From assembly GCA_001465935.1 (NCBI GenBank), contig LNKV01000054.1, forward strand, positions 173,670 to 237,669: a stretch of DNA of 64,000 nt, in the 5' to 3' direction. The DNA is from Clarireedia homoeocarpa. Lineage: Eukaryota; Ascomycota; Leotiomycetes; Helotiales; Rutstroemiaceae. Of this stretch, positions 33,568 to 45,321 are shown piece after piece. A program made the translations under genes and the position numbers. Under the pieces are notes generated by a model, which saw only the letters and a program-made list of their open reading frames with translations, was not told the origin of the DNA and made no database searches. The stretch's first letter is position 1. Each line of letters begins with the position of its first letter.

Positions 33568-36500
33568 ATGGCGGAAGGGGAAGATAATACTCTGTCGACT
33601 ATGTCGAGTATGTCGACTATGTCAACAACAGATTCGCGACCACAAACTGCGCGCAGAGATTCCGATATCGATAGTGAACAATTTACCTTTCACAACTTCC
33701 ATGATTTGGCCTCGAATAATGGAAGCCAGAACGACGACTCGATATCATTCAACTCTCATGCTTTTGGACAGAACAGCCATCTCGATCCCCTCGACCCCGC
33801 GAACTTACCGTCATTACCTCCACCAAGCGATAGTAGTAGTGTACTTTACCCTCACAGCGACATTGACGATAATAGAAGTGAAAGTGTGATGAGCACAGTG
33901 GATGAGAAAGCTATGCGACGACATCTGGATAATGTGGAATCGAGCTTTATGCCTGCTGTCTCACCAATTGGACTACGGGGGAAAACGGGGGAGGATGATA
34001 CATACCTTTTTGATAGTGGTAGGGACGACGCGGACGATGAGGACTCGCCTGCGAAGGAAACACAGACTCCAAGGAAGAACGCTGGGCGTAACCAAGAGCA
34101 GGAACACGGTTCTCCTCCGACACCTGATGGTGCATACAAAACCCCGGGACCCCCTCAAGCTTCGTATGCTATGCACGTGGAAGATGATGGCTCTCAACAT
34201 TCTAAGGAGGACACTACATCTGCTCTCGAGACGCTTTCTTCATCCCCAACAGCTGCGGCCGCTGCTAGGACCATTTCTCGAGCAATGTCAATGGCAAGCA
34301 TGAATGATTATGAAACAGCATCGCAATCTAGGGCAGATACAGATGAGGATCATGAAGCTACTCCTACAAGGTCTAGTCAGAACCTGAGAACTTTTGTCGA
34401 ACCCACCGACGATCAGTCAAAATTGCACCGTGAATCCTCGACTCGTAGTTTAAATCAAAACCATCTCACCGTTGATGCTGGAGCCACCCCTGGATTCACT
34501 CTTTCGAATGGTAGGAGACCCAAATTTCTACGAAGTCGACATTCTAGTCAAACATCTTCGATATCATCCTTTATCACCAATCCTGAACATGCCGATGATC
34601 GTAGTGATGTTACATTGGGTGCGGATTACGCTTTACAGACTGGAGGAGCTGCGCCTCCCAGAGGATTATCACGGAACAATAGCATGACGTTATCCAGGAC
34701 TATAAGCTTGGGAAGTATGGCATCTGGCATTGATGAAAGTCTGGACTCTGCTGGTCGGGCGGAAGGCCCTTTGGCTACACTTGCCGAAGAGGACGTGAAT
34801 CGGCCAGATCGAAAGAGTGAAGATCAAGCCCCGGAAACACCTCGAGCAGTAAGTCGATCAATGGATGCCCCAACCGATACGATCATCGCTCGGCATGTAC
34901 GTAACGTTCATGTACCTGAATCAATCGCAAAGGAGTTACGCAACAAGAATGCTGTACACTCACCCAGCAAGTCGGCTAGTTTCGCAGCTTCCGCCTTGGG
35001 ACCTCGAAATGCTAAGAACCTTACATTGAAAGAACAAAGTAGTACCATTGAACGACTGTCCAAGGAGAATTTTGATCTGAAACTCAAGGTTATGTTTCTC
35101 AGTGACAGGTTAGACAAGTTGTCTGAAGAAGGTGTAAAGGAAATGATTTCTGAGAATGTCGAACTCAAGACAGGTCTTGCTGTTATGCAGAGGGATAACA
35201 AAGCTCTGAAAAAGAAAATCAAGGAGCTTGAGAAGCAACTGAAAGAGGACGAAGATCGACCTTCTACAGCCCGATCCGGTGCATCTTCTCAAGCGAGTGC
35301 CAAGTGGTACCAAGAGGGCGCGTTCGAACGGGAAGAGGAACTCCTGTATCTGCGTGAGAAAGTGGAGGAATACGTGACAGAAATCGAAAAACTAAGGAAT
35401 GATAGCATTGCTCGCGAAAATGAGAAAAGAAACCTTGCCGAACTTGTACGAACGATGGGTGAGAGACGTGGTCAGAATATCGAAACCCGTGAGGAAATGG
35501 ATGTTTGGAAGGACCTTCTGGAACAAGAAACGGCTCGTAGAGAACAAAGCGACGATGAGAACAAGAAGCTTCGCGAGGAGATTTTCCGATTGAGATCTGA
35601 GGCAACAGCGGGTGGTCATGGATTGAATCACACCACCAACATCTACAATATTACGAAGAAAAATCGTCAAACATCACCATCTCGACCTAAGTCAGAGTTA
35701 TCAGACCAGGCCGAAGACCGAAATGGTGCTTACAGTTCGGCCAGTACCTTGGTAGAGGAGATCCGACGCGATAATGAGCAATTGAGACATGAGAATGCCG
35801 AGCTCCGACGAGAAGTAGGGGCTCAAACATCCATGTTGACATCTCGAAACCGAGAGAAGGAACGCCTCTACCAGGAAATCGAAGACCTGAAACTTGGGCA
35901 AAGGAGAGGCACTTCAGTCGCGGGCGAGAGCATTTTCGAACGATCGGCTTCTAGAGCGCATGAAAGGTCATTATCGCGGACAAGTGCTGCTACTCGTCAA
36001 ACAAACATAACCGAGGCTGATCGCGAAGAGTTTGAGAACAAACAAGCAGAACTGCGCGACAGGATTAATGGCCTCAAAATTCATAACCAAGATCTACAAC
36101 GGGAGCTGGAATCTTGCATGGAGGATTTCGAGACTGCTGTGGAACAAAAGAAAGAGGCGGAAGGTCTTGCCCAGGAACTTCAAGAAGCTTTGGACATGGC
36201 AGAAGCTGATTTACTCACAATGCAAGCTGATCGTGATGAAGCCCTTCACGGGCAGGAAGAGGCTGAATTAATGTTCGAGTCTCTTCGGAAGGAAGCACAA
36301 GAGGAGCTTGATGGGTTTGCTGCTGAAGCTGAGGAAGCCAATGCTGAAATCGAACGTCTTCAGAACGAGTTAGCAGTCACCACAGATAATTTCCACTCGT
36401 TGCAGGCTGAGATGCGCGAAATGAGTGATAGTGTGGTTAGGTTGGAAGACGATCATGAACAGAAGACGAAGAGAGTCCAAGAACTGGAAAAGGAGCTCGA

Positions 36501-38199
36501 TGAAGCAAATCATGAACTGGAGGAAATCGAGAAGAACTATGTCGATGCTAACGAGAAGGTTAACCGTCTCAACGTTCAACAAGAGTCTAGTCAAAATGAA
36601 ATCGCTTTTCTTCGGGAAGAGCAGGATGGAGACAAGATTAAGATTGGTGACCTTGAGGCTGCTATACGGAATTTGGAGCAAGGTCTTCACGAGGAGCAGG
36701 AACGATCACGGGAACTCGAGGAACGTCTTGCGGAGGAAAGGCATCAGAGAGAAGTTGTTGCTAGTCGGGAGAAACAGGAGGTTCAGCAGTTTGTCAATGA
36801 TCTTAATCGTGAAGCATCGACTGCCAAGGATGAAGCTCGAAAGTTGAGGAAGAACTTGACGTCGAGGGAAGTGGAGGCGGCAGAGTGGAAGCAGAGATTG
36901 ATGGAGCTTGAGAATAACTTGAGGGAGGCACTTGGTGATCTGAATGGCACCAGGTCAAGTTTACTCAACGTATGTTTTTCCATCTATGTTCTTATCATCT
37001 GCTAATTGTTACAGTCCATCGCAAAGCTTCAAAGAGAACTGGAAAATACGATTCGCGAACTTGATACAACGAAAGCATCGCTTGCTGAGAAAGAACGCAT
37101 GATCAAACAACGTGATGCATTGCTCGAAAGCCATGCTCTTGAGTCTCGGAAACTCGCCGATATGCTGGACAAGGAGCGCCAAACCCATCGTGTCACCAAA
37201 CACCAATACGAAACATTCCAGAAGACGAACTCACATACCACTCGCACTTTATCGCAGCAAGAATCCCGTGTTTTGGAATTGGAAACTTCCCGTCAACAAG
37301 ATCGTCGCAAGATTGCTCAACTCGAGAGCAGCTTTAAGGAGCAACTCACCGAGCGCAACAATCTACTTTTGGCAATGTGGAATCGGCTTGCCGCCCTGTG
37401 TGGAACTGACTGGACTCATAACAACAGTCTGATCAATGGCCGCGCCTTACCATCTCTCGAAGCAGTATCGACCATGCTTCCGGGATTCTCCAAAAACCTT
37501 CTCGCCGCAGTCAAAACCATCGAAACCCTCGTCGGGGATTTCCGCGGTCGTGTAAAAGATCTTGACCGCAGACTTTGGAAAGAGTACCAAAACCTCGAAA
37601 ATCGATATGAAGTACAGTCCAAGAAACTCGATCGACTCGAAACCATGGCTCGTAGCGCCATTCCTCTCAGCAATATAGATACTCGAGCCGAAATAGTCAA
37701 ACTTAAAGATCTTAATCGGAATCTGAAAGTGGAAATCTCGACCTTGCGCGCGGCGAATGATGTTAAAAGTAATGCGTACGAAACACCGACTTCCCCTTCA
37801 CCATCGGTGCCAACAGGACCGAGGAGGAAAATAGACAATTCGCATTCGCGTAGCTCAACCATGACGAGACATTCTTCTGCGTCAGCGGTTGAAACCGCTC
37901 CCCGGCCCGCAGAATCATCCAGATCTGGGTCACGATCAGCATTGACGAGAGCGGATACACTGATGAGTGTACCAGTCGCAGAAGAAGACTATAAGCCGGA
38001 TCTGAGATGGCAAGTCAGGCTGCAGGAGCTGGAGTATAAGTTGAAGGCGGAGAGGGAGGCGAGGAAATTGGATCGCAGTAGTGCGGCCCAGAGGTTGAGA
38101 GAGAAGGATAGGGAGAATGCGGAGTTAGCGGCGGAGGTAGAGAGGGGAAGGGTTAGAGGGGAGATGGAGAGTGGGAGGGCGAGTGGGAATGGTACGTAA
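33568..38199 (+). CDS. apsB: ApsB/Mto1/Pcp1-type microtubule-organising coiled-coil protein (CM1 motif)
   Basis: Two exons, 33568-36969 and 37015-38199, with a 45-nt intron (GTATGT...TACAG), give 1,528 residues. The first 450 residues are disordered and Ser/Thr/Asp-rich. The centrosomin N-terminal motif 1 begins near residue 485: LTLKEQSSTIERLSKENFDL followed by KLKVMFLSDRLDKL. CM1 binds the gamma-tubulin complex. Coiled coil then runs to about residue 1240 (for example ELEKELDEANHELEEIEKN). The C-terminal part contains the conserved block ERNNLLLAMWNRLAALCG and further coiled coil. In fungi such proteins recruit gamma-tubulin to spindle pole bodies and septal or cytoplasmic microtubule-organising sites. 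It is longer than Aspergillus ApsB or fission-yeast Mto1 (both a little over 1,000 residues), mainly in the N-terminal region. Confidence 0.9.
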
Positions 38200-38298
38200 T
38201 TAGGTGGTAATTTGTGGGGGGTGGGAGGGAGATAAGGAGGTAAAGAAGAAGGAGAAGGATTGGACTATGTGGAGTTTGGAGTTTCTAAAGGTTGGTTT

Positions 38299-38340
38299 GG
38301 ATGGATAGATGGATGGATGGATGGATGGATGGATGGATGG
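38299..38340. repeat. (GGAT)n microsatellite
   Basis: About ten GGAT units with one interruption, directly after the ApsB-like stop codon. Confidence 0.9.
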
Positions 38341-38600
38341 AAGGGAGTATGATGGATGAATCGATGGGTGAATGGATATACCAACGTAACGTAACGTACC
38401 ATGCATGTATCATTAGAGGGCCTATGTATGTGAGGTGGGTGGAATAAAGAGAATCAATACAAGAGGAAGAGGTAAAGAGCAAACGAGATGAGGCGAGACG
38501 TTTAATGCACTTGGAGAAGGGAAAAAAGGGGAAAGGAAACGAGATGAGATGAGATGAGATGACCAATGTGAATATATAACGAATTGACGAATTTACTTGT

Positions 38601-38632
<32 letters not shown>

Positions 38633-38660
38633 AAACGATTGATTGATTGATTGATTGATT
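38601..38660. repeat. adjacent (GA)n and (GATT)n microsatellites
   Basis: A GA run with one early interruption (38601-38632) is followed within 5 bp by about six GATT units. Confidence 0.9.
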
Positions 38661-38934
38661 AATTGCGTGTAGTGTACTGCACTAAGTGTCTTATTTACAT
38701 ACAGAATATGCTTGCTTGCTTGCTGTGTATCTATCTATCTATTGCTAACATACATAGATAGTTAAACATAAACATGCCCATAATCATAAATTTGAGGAGA
38801 GGAGAGGAGAGGAGAAAAGAAAAAAAAAAAATTTCTGGCTTATTGTATTGTATTGTATTATTGTATGTACTGTAAATCTTTCCTTTTTTCTTTTCTTTTC
38901 TTTTCTTCTCGTCAAGATGATATGCTATGATGTG

Positions 38935-38964
38935 ATATGATATGATATGATATGATATGATATG
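38935..38964. repeat. (TATGA)n microsatellite
   Basis: Six perfect 5-bp units, preceded by a degenerate version from about 38917. Confidence 0.9.
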
Positions 38965-39384
38965 ACCGGCTCGAGATGGATGGTATGGTTTCAAGTGAGC
39001 ATAAGATGATGGATGTACTTTTACTATTTTATTTTATTTTCTTCATTAAAATAAAATCGAATTCGCAGGTACAAGCAAGGTGATCAATCTTACGAGATTA
39101 TAAGGATAGATAGATAGACGTGGTGGTAATTTTTACAACCAAAGTCAAAGCCGGTGGTTTTTGTTTAATAGTTTTTAGTTTTTTTTTTTTACATCTTTGT
39201 GATTTCTAAGACTTTCTCTACAGTTGTAGTAGGTATAGATATAGATGTAGAAAAAAAGTACATGTATGTATTATATAGGAGGCGATAAAACCCTCCTCTG
39301 TTCTCTTTTCTGGTGACGAACGAACCAACGAATTTACTCAACAGCAACAGAAGCAGCAGCAGCAGCACCTCCTCGCTTCTCTCC

Positions 39385-41326
39385 CTATACCAAATCTTTC
39401 ACAAACCCCAACTTATCCCTGTTATCATTCGAAACCCTCGCATACTCCAACAACAACCTCATAACATAAATCTGCATATCCTCCCTCCTCAACACCTTAT
39501 TCGCCCACTCCTGCCCCGCCTTTGCGATTCTCTCCGCCGCCTCATCGTGTCCCTCAATCCTATAATTCTCCCCCTCATACCCCACAAAATACTGCATGAT
39601 GCCGTAGAAATCCATATATCGATTATCCATCGGCACGAAATGTTTCCACGCCACCAATCGCGAGTCGTGCCATTCACGGAAAATCGTCGCTTTAATGGGC
39701 AACGACGATGAAAGTAAGAAACCACGATATCTACCCGAAAAGGAGTTACCGTCGATATCCGGAATGTATTTGTTGTTGAATTGTTTCGACATCTTTTGTC
39801 CTTCCTTGAGAGAAAAGTGTGGTGAGGTATATGGACAAGTCCCATCATCACGTGAAGGATAACACATGAGATCGATAAAACCAGTATCCGACCATTCTTC
39901 GATCCATTCTCCTAGCCGATTTTCTTGTTGCGCGGCAATATTGTAAATCGAAGTAGGAAGGGCGAAGTTCTTCGGGATCTCCTCCCAGGATTCGGCGCGT
40001 GAAACTTGGGTGTGATTGGTCATCGCAATGAAGCGATGTCTTTGAAAGCCTTTCCAATTATCCTCCTTATTCCTACCTCCAGTCGCAACACCTCTCCAAA
40101 TGACCTTGTTCAACTTTTCATGCCATGGCACTCCATGATCATCACCACCTGAGAACCTCTCCTCTTTCGCCCAGTACATTGGTGCCGGAAGTAAAATTTC
40201 GTTGTTGGTTGAAAGTTTGGAGCCGCCGAAAAGAGGGTATAATTCATTGGTCGAAGAAATGGAAAGTGGTTGAATCATCATTCCATGAAGGGATTGAATA
40301 TCGGGTTGATGGCAGAAATCGGCTGATTGCGAATAATTCGAAACGTATCCTCGATAGGTATGCTCTTTAGTATGGCCCATGGAAATGGCAGGAGTTTTCG
40401 AAAAGTCTGTCATGATTTCTGCTCTACGACCAAGACTTTCTGGATGACAACCACGAGCAGCAATTTTCCAGAACGGACCTACACCAAGTAAGTCAGCCCA
40501 CCGAGTTTCACGGCCTCCTTTGATGAAACATACCTTCTTCCTCCCATTCTCTTTCCGGTGGTTTGTCAGCATCGGTAGAATGTCGAGGAGGTGGTAAAAT
40601 GGCATATTCCTGCACAACATCATTTACATCGGCGAGCTTTCTTGTAGCCTTTTCCGCTTCCATCAAGCCATTAATCGTCTCCCATTCTACGACCATTCTC
40701 GGTTCATCCATGGCGTTGAGAGGAATATCCATATCCGGTAGTGCATATTGAATGGTGCCGATTAATTGTAACCACAGCTGTGTCCAGAACCAATCGCTAT
40801 CTGCCGTCGCATTCCCATTGCGAATACTGATAACCATTCCCCCGTCGCGCGCCTGGGTTCGCATATGACTTGGCTCGACTCCCCAATACGGACCTAGATC
40901 GTGGTAAATTTGATCAAAGAAATCTTCCACCATGACCGCATTGTGTTTTTGCGCGAACTTGAACCATGCATCAAATCCCGGTGGTGGATGTCTTCCTCTT
41001 CGTTTGCGGTATTCGGCGGCGGCGGCATTGATATCATGACTTTCCTTCTTCAACAAATCCTCAAAGGTCTTTTCCGCATTGGCGATCAAGGTATCGATTG
41101 GATGTTCATCCTCGGATTTGGGTTTTGACATGGGCATCTCGGAAGTAGGAGCATGTTCGACGGGATATTTGGTGGTCAAGGTATTGGGTACAGATGAAGC
41201 AGCATATTTATATGCGGATGATTCCGAGGTACCTCTGAAGTAAAAGACAAGTAAGACGACGATTGCAGCGGCAAGTATATATCTCAGAAAACCCCCGGCT
41301 CTTCTCCGAGGCCCAGGATAGGCCAT
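39385..41326 (-). CDS. CAP10-family (DUF821-type) glycosyltransferase, type II membrane protein
   Basis: Two exons, 40534-41326 and 39385-40478, with a 55-nt intron (GTATGT...TGTAG), give 628 residues. A short basic cytoplasmic tail (MAYPGPRRRAGG) precedes one transmembrane anchor at about 13-30 (FLRYILAAAIVVLLVFYF), so the enzyme is expected in the Golgi. The lumenal stem ends at the block GPFWKIAARGCHPESLGR, typical of this family. The CAP10 catalytic region includes YWAKEERFSGGDDHGVPWHE, KVIWRGVATGG, GFIDLMCYP and NSFSGRYRGFLLSSSLPIKA. Relatives such as Cryptococcus Cxt1 are beta-1,2-xylosyltransferases acting on polysaccharides or glycolipids; the sugar here is unknown. A start at 41350 (MQISSPLTMAYP) is equally possible; further extension runs into a poly-Lys artefact from the A-tract. 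Confidence 0.88.
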
Positions 41327-41389
41327 GGTGAGGGGGGAAGATATCTGCATGCTTTCGAAGGGGAGGCGGCCCCGAAGACAGAAGGAGGT

Positions 41390-41391
<2 letters not shown>

Positions 41392-41422
<31 letters not shown>
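41392..41422. repeat. 31-nt T homopolymer
   Basis: It lies 42 bp upstream (minus strand: A tract) of the more distal ATG (41350) of the glycosyltransferase gene. It is the source of an apparent poly-lysine N-terminus in longer frames. Confidence 0.95.
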
Positions 41423-41423
<1 letters not shown>

Positions 41424-42246
41424 GAGGTCGATGGATGATGGGATTTGATTGATTGCGTATGTTGTGTGTGAGAGACCAAATGCCAATGTCTCTTGTTTTC
41501 AAATATCCTAATGTTGCGCTATGAAATGCCAGCGTCCAAAGCACATGTTAGAATATCCATGGACCGTGGTTGAGCATTCTGTGGATAGATGTTTTTTCCG
41601 TGGATAGATGTGGGTGGGTGAGATGTGTAAGAGAGCACGAAAAAGCGAATAAGTCGACGACAGTCAATGTCGCACTTGGAATGGAAGTGAAAGTGGAAGT
41701 GGAAGTGGAAGTCAAATGGACCAAAAGGAAAGTGTGACACCGGGTCGATTAAGGTTATCGTCAGTAAGGAAATGAACGCGTATGTATGACAGATGGGTAC
41801 TGCAATAGCAAAAAGGGTAAGGAGCGTGACACTTTGTAGTGAGTAGTTGAATTGAATTTTATTAAGTAGTTGAATTGAATGTGCCGAGGAAAGGAAAGGA
41901 GAGATAAAGGTTTGGATGGGGGAGAATTGAGTAAAGAAAGGGCTTTGGATGCAAGAGAATCGAGTAAAGAAAGCGAACAATCTGGCAGAGGCGTTTTGGC
42001 ACAGGGTGAAACTTTTGGGACTTTTGGTGGAGGTGGAGGTGGATACTTGGGATACAGGTGGATATGAAGGTGGGGATGCATGCATGTACTTGTGGGGATG
42101 CACGCATGTACTTGTTCTTGGGATGCACGCATGTTCTTGGGAGAGATTGTTCTTGGGAGAGAGTAGAGAAGATCAGCCAGAAGATCAGCCAGGAGATCAG
42201 CCAGGAGACGTTCTATCTCATCTAATGGGATAGATGCCGCTTGCTG

Positions 42247-42309
42247 TTTGCTGGTTGCTGCCGGCTGTTTGCTGGTTGCTGCCGGCTGTTTGCTGGTTGC
42301 TGCCGGCTG
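42247..42309. repeat. 21-bp tandem repeat, three copies
   Basis: Units starting at 42247, 42268 and 42289 (tttgctggttgctgccggct plus g) are identical, followed by a partial copy. A related array, agatcagccag(g/a), precedes it at about 42170-42208. Confidence 0.9.
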
Positions 42310-42500
42310 TTTGCTGTTTGCTGTTTCCTATTTGCGGGTTGCTGCCGGCTTGTTCATCTACCGGGTTATGCAGCATCGCAGGATCGCCGCGGGTCGTCTA
42401 TCTCCTACTGATGTTCATCTACTCCTTCTGCGTGTAGCCTTGGAAAATGCTTGTGTTGTCATACCCATCATACCGTCATACCCTTGTGAAACTTGCTAAC

Positions 42501-42534
42501 CAGGGGGAGAGGGGAGGGGAGGGGAGGGGAGGGG
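42501..42534 (+). repeat. G-rich tract with quadruplex potential
   Basis: Six or more runs of four or more G are separated by single A residues on the plus strand. This exceeds the usual four-run requirement for a G-quadruplex. Confidence 0.7.
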
Positions 42535-43525
42535 TGGTAAGGGGCTAGGAAATGGATGCGGTTGAGTGTGTACCCGTGTTGTACCCAAGTCTGCCAGTCT
42601 CGTCTCTCCCTCCCCTTTCGTGCGCACGCAACATCGACTCCAAAGTCTGCATAACGTTGAGCCTCCCTGAGCTCCCGGCACCACCAGCACCGAACATGGG
42701 ATCTTGCCAAGAAAACAAGGCGTTGTGGATTGTAGCTTGTGGCTTGTGGATTGTAGCTTGTGGCTTGTGGCCTGTGGCTTGTGGTGGGTGGTGGGGTGCA
42801 ATCGCGTCCCTCATCTCCCACACACCAAACCAATCTAAGCCCAATTTCGATTGAAATTATGCACTGGTCGGAAAGTACTTCGTATCGTCCAATCAGCGTC
42901 CATCCTTTCTCTGCCACAATCCGAGGCTTACGTCTCCTTTTTTAATTTATTTTTAAATGCCCGACAGGATGCCTTTTGGATGCCTTTTGGGTGCCGTTTT
43001 GTGGCTTCATCAAATGAAGCTATCCGCGTATACAATACCATGTGACGAAGTGTGCCGAGCTATTTAACCCTCCTGGGATAGAGGCACAATATACATCTCT
43101 TCGTCCAAAGCGCAGAAACAAACTCCGAACTAATCCATGCCGCCCTCACACGCAATCTGTCTCGAACCCAAAAAGACACTAAAAAAATCTTCAGAAAAAA
43201 AAACTTCGGATACATAACCTGTATCAAGGCCCTCCCTGCACGGACGGCACTGTACCGTCCGGAGTAGGTCAAGTTACAGGACAAACAAGCATTGTAGTAC
43301 TGTATATGCATACAGTGACACAGTAACACAGTGACACAGTACAGTAACACAGTAACACAGCCAGAAGTCTACTCGACGCCTCTCCCGTCCCGATGCACAT
43401 CTACCCGAGGAGGCGAGCGTCGATCATCACCGTGATGAACCAGGCCACCTCAAATAGATGTTTCCATCGGCTTTACCATGCAATATAAGAACATGATTGA
43501 ATAATAGGCTATTCATTTTCCTTGC

Positions 43526-43658
43526 TGACGCTCCGCTGGCTCTCCGAGGGCCACTGCCGTGGAGGCAGAATAGATAGATTAGTAGAAGAGTACGAGTATA
43601 TATAGAAGAAATAGTCGGCCTCCACGGCAGTGGCCCTCGGAGAGCCAGCGGAGCGTCA
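43526..43658. repeat. perfect 41-bp inverted repeat (hairpin)
   Basis: The left arm 43526-43566 is exactly complementary to the right arm 43618-43658, with a 51-nt AT/AG-rich spacer. The arms are about 66% GC, in contrast to the surroundings. The right arm ends 26 bp before the stop codon of the methyltransferase gene on the minus strand, so it probably lies in that gene's 3' untranslated region. It could act as a terminator-like hairpin, a short transposon remnant (MITE) or a source of double-stranded RNA. Confidence 0.9.
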
Positions 43659-43683
43659 TTTGTTAGTTAACCTTGCTCTACTT

Positions 43684-45321
43684 CTAAATAGTATTCTCAC
43701 TGCCCTTCCAACTACGCACTTCCTCCTTCTCCTTCAATGGTTTTCTCCCATAAACCACATAACACTCCGCATAAGCATGAATCTTCGGATCCTTCAGATC
43801 TTTCCTCGCCTCTTCAATCAACCCATCAATCCTCTCTTTACTCCACCCAAACCCTCTACTCAGCGTACTCAACCCCCAAGCCGGCAATCCTTCCCTTAAA
43901 TTCTCCTGCAACCACACTGCTTGCACCTTTTGCTTCTCGCCCTTAACCCATTGATTCGTCGCCCAGTAATAACTCTTCTCAACCACATCCTCGAACCCCG
44001 CTTCGCGCAACCACCTTCCGTAGTTCTTGCCGTTGGTCCAGGGCCGGCCGAGCTTTTCGGCGGCGGCCATACATTGTTTTTGGAATTCGTCGAGGGACGT
44101 TCCCGTTAGTGAGGAGTCGATCGAGCCGAGTGGCATGATGGGGTCTTGGAGCTCGAAGTAGCCGCCCGGGAGAAGGCAGTTGTAAATTGAGCGGATCACC
44201 GATGGTGGGTCCCGGAAACATGATACGAGGGCTCGGCCGTGGATGTAATCGAACTGAGAAGGGTAGGTCCAGGGTTCTTCGGCGTCTTCGATGACAAAGG
44301 TGCAGTTTGACGGGACGCTGATTGATACATGTTAGTTCTGGCGATGAGACAGCTAAAGGCTATGAGAAGGAACAGATGGTTCAAGAACAAAACATTTCTA
44401 GATTTAGTATGCGAAAATGAGATGAGAATTATGGAGTGAGATGACTTACTATGTGGGTTGGATAGGACTTAGATCTGTGCCCAAGACGGTTGCTTTCGGA
44501 TATTGTTGTGCTAGAGGGCGTCAGTTGAGATACAATGCTCGTAGAAGCAAGAAAATGAGGGGGGCCGGGGGGTTAGGAAGAAAAGAAGATACTCAACATA
44601 CCAAACTCTATTGCCCATATTCCCGTGCCCGTCGCGATATCGAGCACATTTTGAGCATCTTGGATTGGTGCGAGGTGTAATTTGTTATCCAAAGTTATAA
44701 GGAATAGATGATGTTGGAGGTCTGAAGAACTAGTTAATCTCGGATGCCGGCAGTTGCCAACAAGCGCTCACACACCTAATCGTGCTTGTTCGATTTCATC
44801 ATTTGGCCCGATGTATTCTTGAGGCTATTAGTCCAAACACTTTCGGCAACATGGCGGGGTAGACTAACTCCCCGCATTGAACGCATGGTAAGTGCGACCG
44901 TTTTCTACGGTATAGATAGATTAGCGCTTTCTACCTTCGAAAGGTTACATTGAAATTGAAATCGAAATCCATTACCTTCTACATAATCATAAATGCTTTC
45001 ACGAAGAGAGACAGTCGAACTCCTAACACATCTGGCGTCAATATCTTGTTCACTCGGATCTTAGACCCAAATGATGAATTCACTCACGGCATCGAGCCTA
45101 AGGCTGAATCAATATCTGAATCATCGGGTACCTGCGAAAATTAACAACATGTTCACTGTAGGGGCTATTCTGTTGGGGGAGGGAGAAATGCATACCATGT
45201 AATCCAAGTCGACCTCTATGCTGGTGTGGTTAGAAGTACTGGGCTGATCTATACCACTGGTTTCCCCGGTGGAAATATGCTGGTTTGCTTGCCCAGCTTG
45301 TGGATCAAATATCTCTTCCAT
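43684..45321 (-). CDS. LaeA-like class I SAM-dependent methyltransferase, eight exons
   Basis: Exons 45196-45321, 45088-45131, 44976-45031, 44869-44904, 44776-44817, 44602-44721, 44450-44510 and 43684-44317 join in frame to 372 residues, with GT...AG introns of 51-132 nt. The N-terminal 70 residues are disordered and acidic (IEVDLDYMVPDDSDIDSALG). The family lead-in YDYVEENGRTYHAFNAGKYI and GPNDEIEQARLDLQHHLF follow. SAM motif I is VLDIATGTGIWAIEFAQ (127-143), then GTDLSPIQPTYVPSNC and LLPGGYFELQDP. Exon 2-3 joining (intron 45032-45087) was chosen for normal intron length and frame; a 35-nt alternative exists. The family is widespread in fungi and includes the regulator LaeA; the substrate is unknown. 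It has no obvious metabolic partner next to it except a sugar transporter. Confidence 0.85.

Larger units (their letters stand above)
38200..39384. other. microsatellite-rich convergent intergenic region
   Basis: This gap between the ApsB-like 3' end and the CAP10 gene 3' end is packed with simple repeats: GGAT (about 38299-38340), GA (38601-38632), GATT (about 38637-38660), ATTGT (about 38842-38862) and TATGA (about 38935-38964). No gene is seen. Confidence 0.8.
41327..43683. other. 2.4-kb repeat-rich intergenic region
   Basis: It contains a 31-nt T tract, several short tandem repeats, a G-rich tract and a perfect inverted repeat, listed separately. Frames here follow the repeats and are not supported as genes. 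Confidence 0.7.

Noticed and set aside
41327..41479. Upstream N-terminal extension of the CAP10 protein with poly-lysine
   Set aside because: The lysines come from a 31-nt A tract; the type II membrane anchor expected near the N-terminus fits starts at 41326 or 41350.
45032..45087. 35-nt intron alternative in the second LaeA-like gene
   Set aside because: Below the usual minimum fungal intron length; a 56-nt intron with the same donor also keeps the frame.
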